The notes beneath the pieces are model-generated. The model saw only the letters and a program-made list of their open reading frames with translations, had not been told where the DNA came from and made no database searches. From Candidatus Limnocylindrales bacterium (GTDB lineage Bacteria > Chloroflexota > Limnocylindria > Limnocylindrales > CSP1-4): a stretch of 31,753 nucleotides of DNA. The number at the start of each line of letters is the position of its first letter. Positions within the stretch are counted from its first letter, which is position 1. The stretch is taken from contig JAUSJS010000051.1 of NCBI GenBank assembly GCA_030647575.1, positions 1 to 31,753 of the forward strand, read 5' to 3'. The position numbers and the translations under genes are program-made. Of this stretch, positions 29,569-31,753 are shown piece by piece.

Positions 29569-31753
29569 ATGACCAGCCTTGTGACCGATCCGCTCGGTGC
29601 CGCCCACGCGCGCTCGGGCGAGGAGGTCGCACGGGCACTCGGCGTGGACCGCGCCGTCGGCCTCAACCCGGACGAGGTCCTGCGACGCGCTGCGGCGAGC
29701 GGCCCCAATGCGCTGGAGCCGGCCCGCCGGAGCTCCATCGCGAGCATGGTCTGGGACGCCGCCACGGAGCCGTTCGTGCTCCTTCTGCTCGCTGCCGGCC
29801 TGCTCGCCGTGGCCCTCGGGGAGGTTCGCGACGGTCTGCTGATCCTCGCCGGCCTGATCCCCATCGTCGGCGCGGATGTGGTGACCGAGTACCGCGGCGA
29901 CCGGGCGTTGGAGGCGCTGCGCGATGCGTCGGCACCGCGCGCTCGCGTGCGTCGCGGCGGGGAGGTGGAGGACGTCGATGCCGCCGGGCTCGTGCCGGGC
30001 GACATCGTCCTGCTTCGTGCCGGCGACGTCGTCCCGGCCGACCTCCGCGTCCTGCGGGCCGACCGGCTGCTGCTCGACCGCAGCGCCTTGACCGGCGAGT
30101 CCGTGCCGGACACCACGACCGTCGAGGCGGACCCTCTGGCGGCGGCCCTGGCCGACCGCCACGCTATGGCGTTCGCCGCGACGAGCGTGGTCGGTGGACG
30201 TGGCGAGGGGGTCGTGGTGGCGATCGGGCAGGCGTCCGAAGTTGGACGAATCGCCGGTGGGCTGCGCGACCGCGGGCGGCGTCGATCGCCCCTGCAGCTC
30301 GAGCTCGATCGGCTTGTCCGGATCCTGCTGGTTGTCGCGATCGGGCTGATCGCGATCGTGACCGGGCTCGGATTCGCGCGGGGCCAGGAGATCGGCGCGA
30401 ATCTGCTAGCCGGGATCTCCGCCGCCATCGCGGCGATTCCGGAGGAGCCACCGATCCTGCTCGCGGTCATCCTGGGTCTCGGTGCGTACCGGCTCCTCAA
30501 GCGGGGGGTGCTGGTCCGCCGCCTGAACGCCGAGGAGACTCTCGGAGCCGTCGACCTGATCGTGACCGACAAGACCGGGACACTGACCCGAAATCGCCTG
30601 GACGTGGCGTCGGTGACGGGGCCGGATGGCCCGCTGGACGACGACGCTCGGCTGCGCGTCCTGGGCGAGGCGCTGCGAGCCGAGGACGACGCCTGGGTTC
30701 GGGCCGAGGGAACGGCTCCCGGGTCGTTCACGGCATCGCTCGCCCGGGCGATCGAAGCAGCCGGGGGCGATGCCCGGCTCGACCCGGCGGACCTGCTCGA
30801 CGCCGAGCCCGTGGACGATGGCCGGCCGATCTCGCGCACCCGGAGCCGTGGGCCGCACGGCGTCGTCGAGCTCGTCATCGGCGCGCCGGAGGTGGTCCTG
30901 AGCCTCGCCTCACCAGCGGAGCATGAGCGCACCGCCTGGCACGCACGAATCGAGCGCCTGGCGGCGAGCGGGCAGCGGCTGGTCGGCCTCGCCCGGCGCC
31001 CGGACGGCGGTGACTGGGAGGTTCGCGCGCTGATCGGATTCGCCGATCCGTTGCGCGACGGCATTCGCGAGGCGCTCGCCACGGCGCGAGACGCTGGCAT
31101 CGCGGTCATCGTGGTCACCGGCGATCATCCCTCGACCGCGGCGGCCATCGCCGCGGAGGCCGGCCTGGATCGTGACCGCATTGTGGTCGGCGAGCGGATG
31201 GCGGCCTGGGACGATGCGCAGCTCACCGCCTCCCTGAAAGACCTCCAGGTGGTCGCCCGATCGACGCCGGACCAGAAGGAGCGTCTGGTCCGCCTGGCCC
31301 GAGCCGCCGGTCGGACGGTCGCGGTCACCGGAGATGGCGTCAACGACGCTCCCGCGCTGAATCGAGCGGACGTCGCCGTGGCGATGGGCTCCGGCACCGC
31401 GGTCGCGCGGGAGGCCGCCGACCTGGTCCTGGGCGACGACTCATTCGCGACGCTGCTCTATGGGCTGGCCGAGGGGCGACGCATCGTCGACAACGTCCAG
31501 AAGGGACTGATCTTCCTGGTCTCGACCCACGTCGCGCTGCTCGGCTTCATCCTCATCGCGACGGTCTACGGCTTCGGCCAGCCGCTCCTCCCGATCCAGA
31601 TCCTCTGGCTGGAGCTGTACATCGACCTGTCGGCGTCGGTCGCCTTCGAGCTGGAGAAGGCCGAGCCGGACCTGATGCACCGGCCGCCACGACGGCAGGG
31701 CGAGCCACTCCTGACCAGCGGGATCCTGGGGCGCATCGCGATCGCCGGCGGGT
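29569..31753 (+). CDS. P-type cation-transporting ATPase, P2-like (3' end outside window)
   Basis: 728 codons without a stop up to the window edge. N-terminal cation ATPase domain, then paired membrane helices (WDAATEPFVLLLLAAGLLAV), actuator domain with LTGES (from residue 175), helix 4 with IPEEPP (P291-P295) in place of the PEGLP usual in Ca2+ pumps, phosphorylation site DKTGTLT with D334, and the hinge TGDGVNDAPAL. The C-terminal helices carry QILWLELYIDLSASVAFELE. It lacks heavy-metal-binding domains and a CPC motif, so it is not a Cu/Zn/Cd P1B pump; calcium, magnesium or another cation is possible. The ATG is set by the GGGGG before it and by the divergent neighbour. Confidence 0.9.
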   Translation, partial: MTSLVTDPLGAAHARSGEEVARALGVDRAVGLNPDEVLRRAAASGPNALEPARRSSIASMVWDAATEPFVLLLLAAGLLAVALGEVRDGLLILAGLIPIVGADVVTEYRGDRALEALRDASAPRARVRRGGEVEDVDAAGLVPGDIVLLRAGDVVPADLRVLRADRLLLDRSALTGESVPDTTTVEADPLAAALADRHAMAFAATSVVGGRGEGVVVAIGQASEVGRIAGGLRDRGRRRSPLQLELDRLVRILLVVAIGLIAIVTGLGFARGQEIGANLLAGISAAIAAIPEEPPILLAVILGLGAYRLLKRGVLVRRLNAEETLGAVDLIVTDKTGTLTRNRLDVASVTGPDGPLDDDARLRVLGEALRAEDDAWVRAEGTAPGSFTASLARAIEAAGGDARLDPADLLDAEPVDDGRPISRTRSRGPHGVVELVIGAPEVVLSLASPAEHERTAWHARIERLAASGQRLVGLARRPDGGDWEVRALIGFADPLRDGIREALATARDAGIAVIVVTGDHPSTAAAIAAEAGLDRDRIVVGERMAAWDDAQLTASLKDLQVVARSTPDQKERLVRLARAAGRTVAVTGDGVNDAPALNRADVAVAMGSGTAVAREAADLVLGDDSFATLLYGLAEGRRIVDNVQKGLIFLVSTHVALLGFILIATVYGFGQPLLPIQILWLELYIDLSASVAFELEKAEPDLMHRPPRRQGEPLLTSGILGRIAIAGG

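Noticed and set aside
29541..31118. A 525-codon minus-strand frame opposite the P-type ATPase
   Set aside because: Its translation is Ser/Arg-rich and repetitive, while the plus strand encodes DKTGT and TGDGVND motifs.

Overview
This window is GC-rich, densely coded bacterial chromosome with no tRNA, rRNA, CRISPR array, insertion sequence or phage gene that I can see. The lineage is not decided by the sequence. A Chloroflexota genome (Limnocylindria/Ellin6529-like) or an actinobacterial one would fit, because of the GC-rich codon use, GTG/TTG starts, many 4-bp gene overlaps, a DtxR/IdeR-type regulator, a CYTH-CHAD protein next to ppk, and repeated leaderless-type promoters. I lean to Chloroflexota, by inference only.

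Layout. 1-2476: 3' end of a beta-carbonic anhydrase, upp (minus) and an AnsA-type asparaginase. 2504-6558: a J-domain membrane protein, then a tightly overlapping dtxR-like / SRPBCC / gltX block. 6589-8995: a PhoB/PhoP-type response regulator facing a DUF47-PiT phosphate permease pair. 9063-12409: proS, a small helical hypothetical protein and a second J-domain protein. 12452-15137: a PhoR/SenX3-like histidine kinase followed by an endonuclease/exonuclease/phosphatase-family hydrolase and a glycerophosphodiester phosphodiesterase. 15138-15548: a non-coding gap with a 4 x 16-bp tandem repeat and a 28-bp palindrome. 15549-16903: divergent arsM and arsR around a compact operator. 16916-22500 (minus): pstS-pstC-pstA-pstB-phoU-arsC-sixA. 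22501-23215: a mostly non-coding stretch with a pho-box-like 11-bp repeat array. 23216-29027: a histone-H1/AlgP-like basic protein, ppx, and on the other strand ppk with CYTH-CHAD. 29129 to the end: a DUF971 protein and a P-type ATPase cut by the window edge.

How it fits together. From 6.6 to 29 kb the window is largely a phosphate/polyphosphate/arsenate neighbourhood: low-affinity uptake (PiT), high-affinity uptake (Pst), its signalling (PhoU, a split PhoP/PhoR-like pair), phosphodiester hydrolysis (GDPD), polyphosphate synthesis and breakdown (PPK1, PPX), a polyphosphate-binding-type CHAD protein, and arsenate handling (ArsC inside the Pst operon, ArsM/ArsR next to it). Arsenate enters cells through phosphate transporters, so the arsenic genes make sense here.

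The main regulatory observations are: (a) four 11-bp direct-repeat units upstream of pstS, one of which shares 12 of 14 bases with a site upstream of the response-regulator gene; (b) a TANNNT-N6-ATG signature at five start codons, with close variants at others, suggesting leaderless transcripts; (c) arsM and arsR promoters whose -35 boxes overlap on opposite strands.
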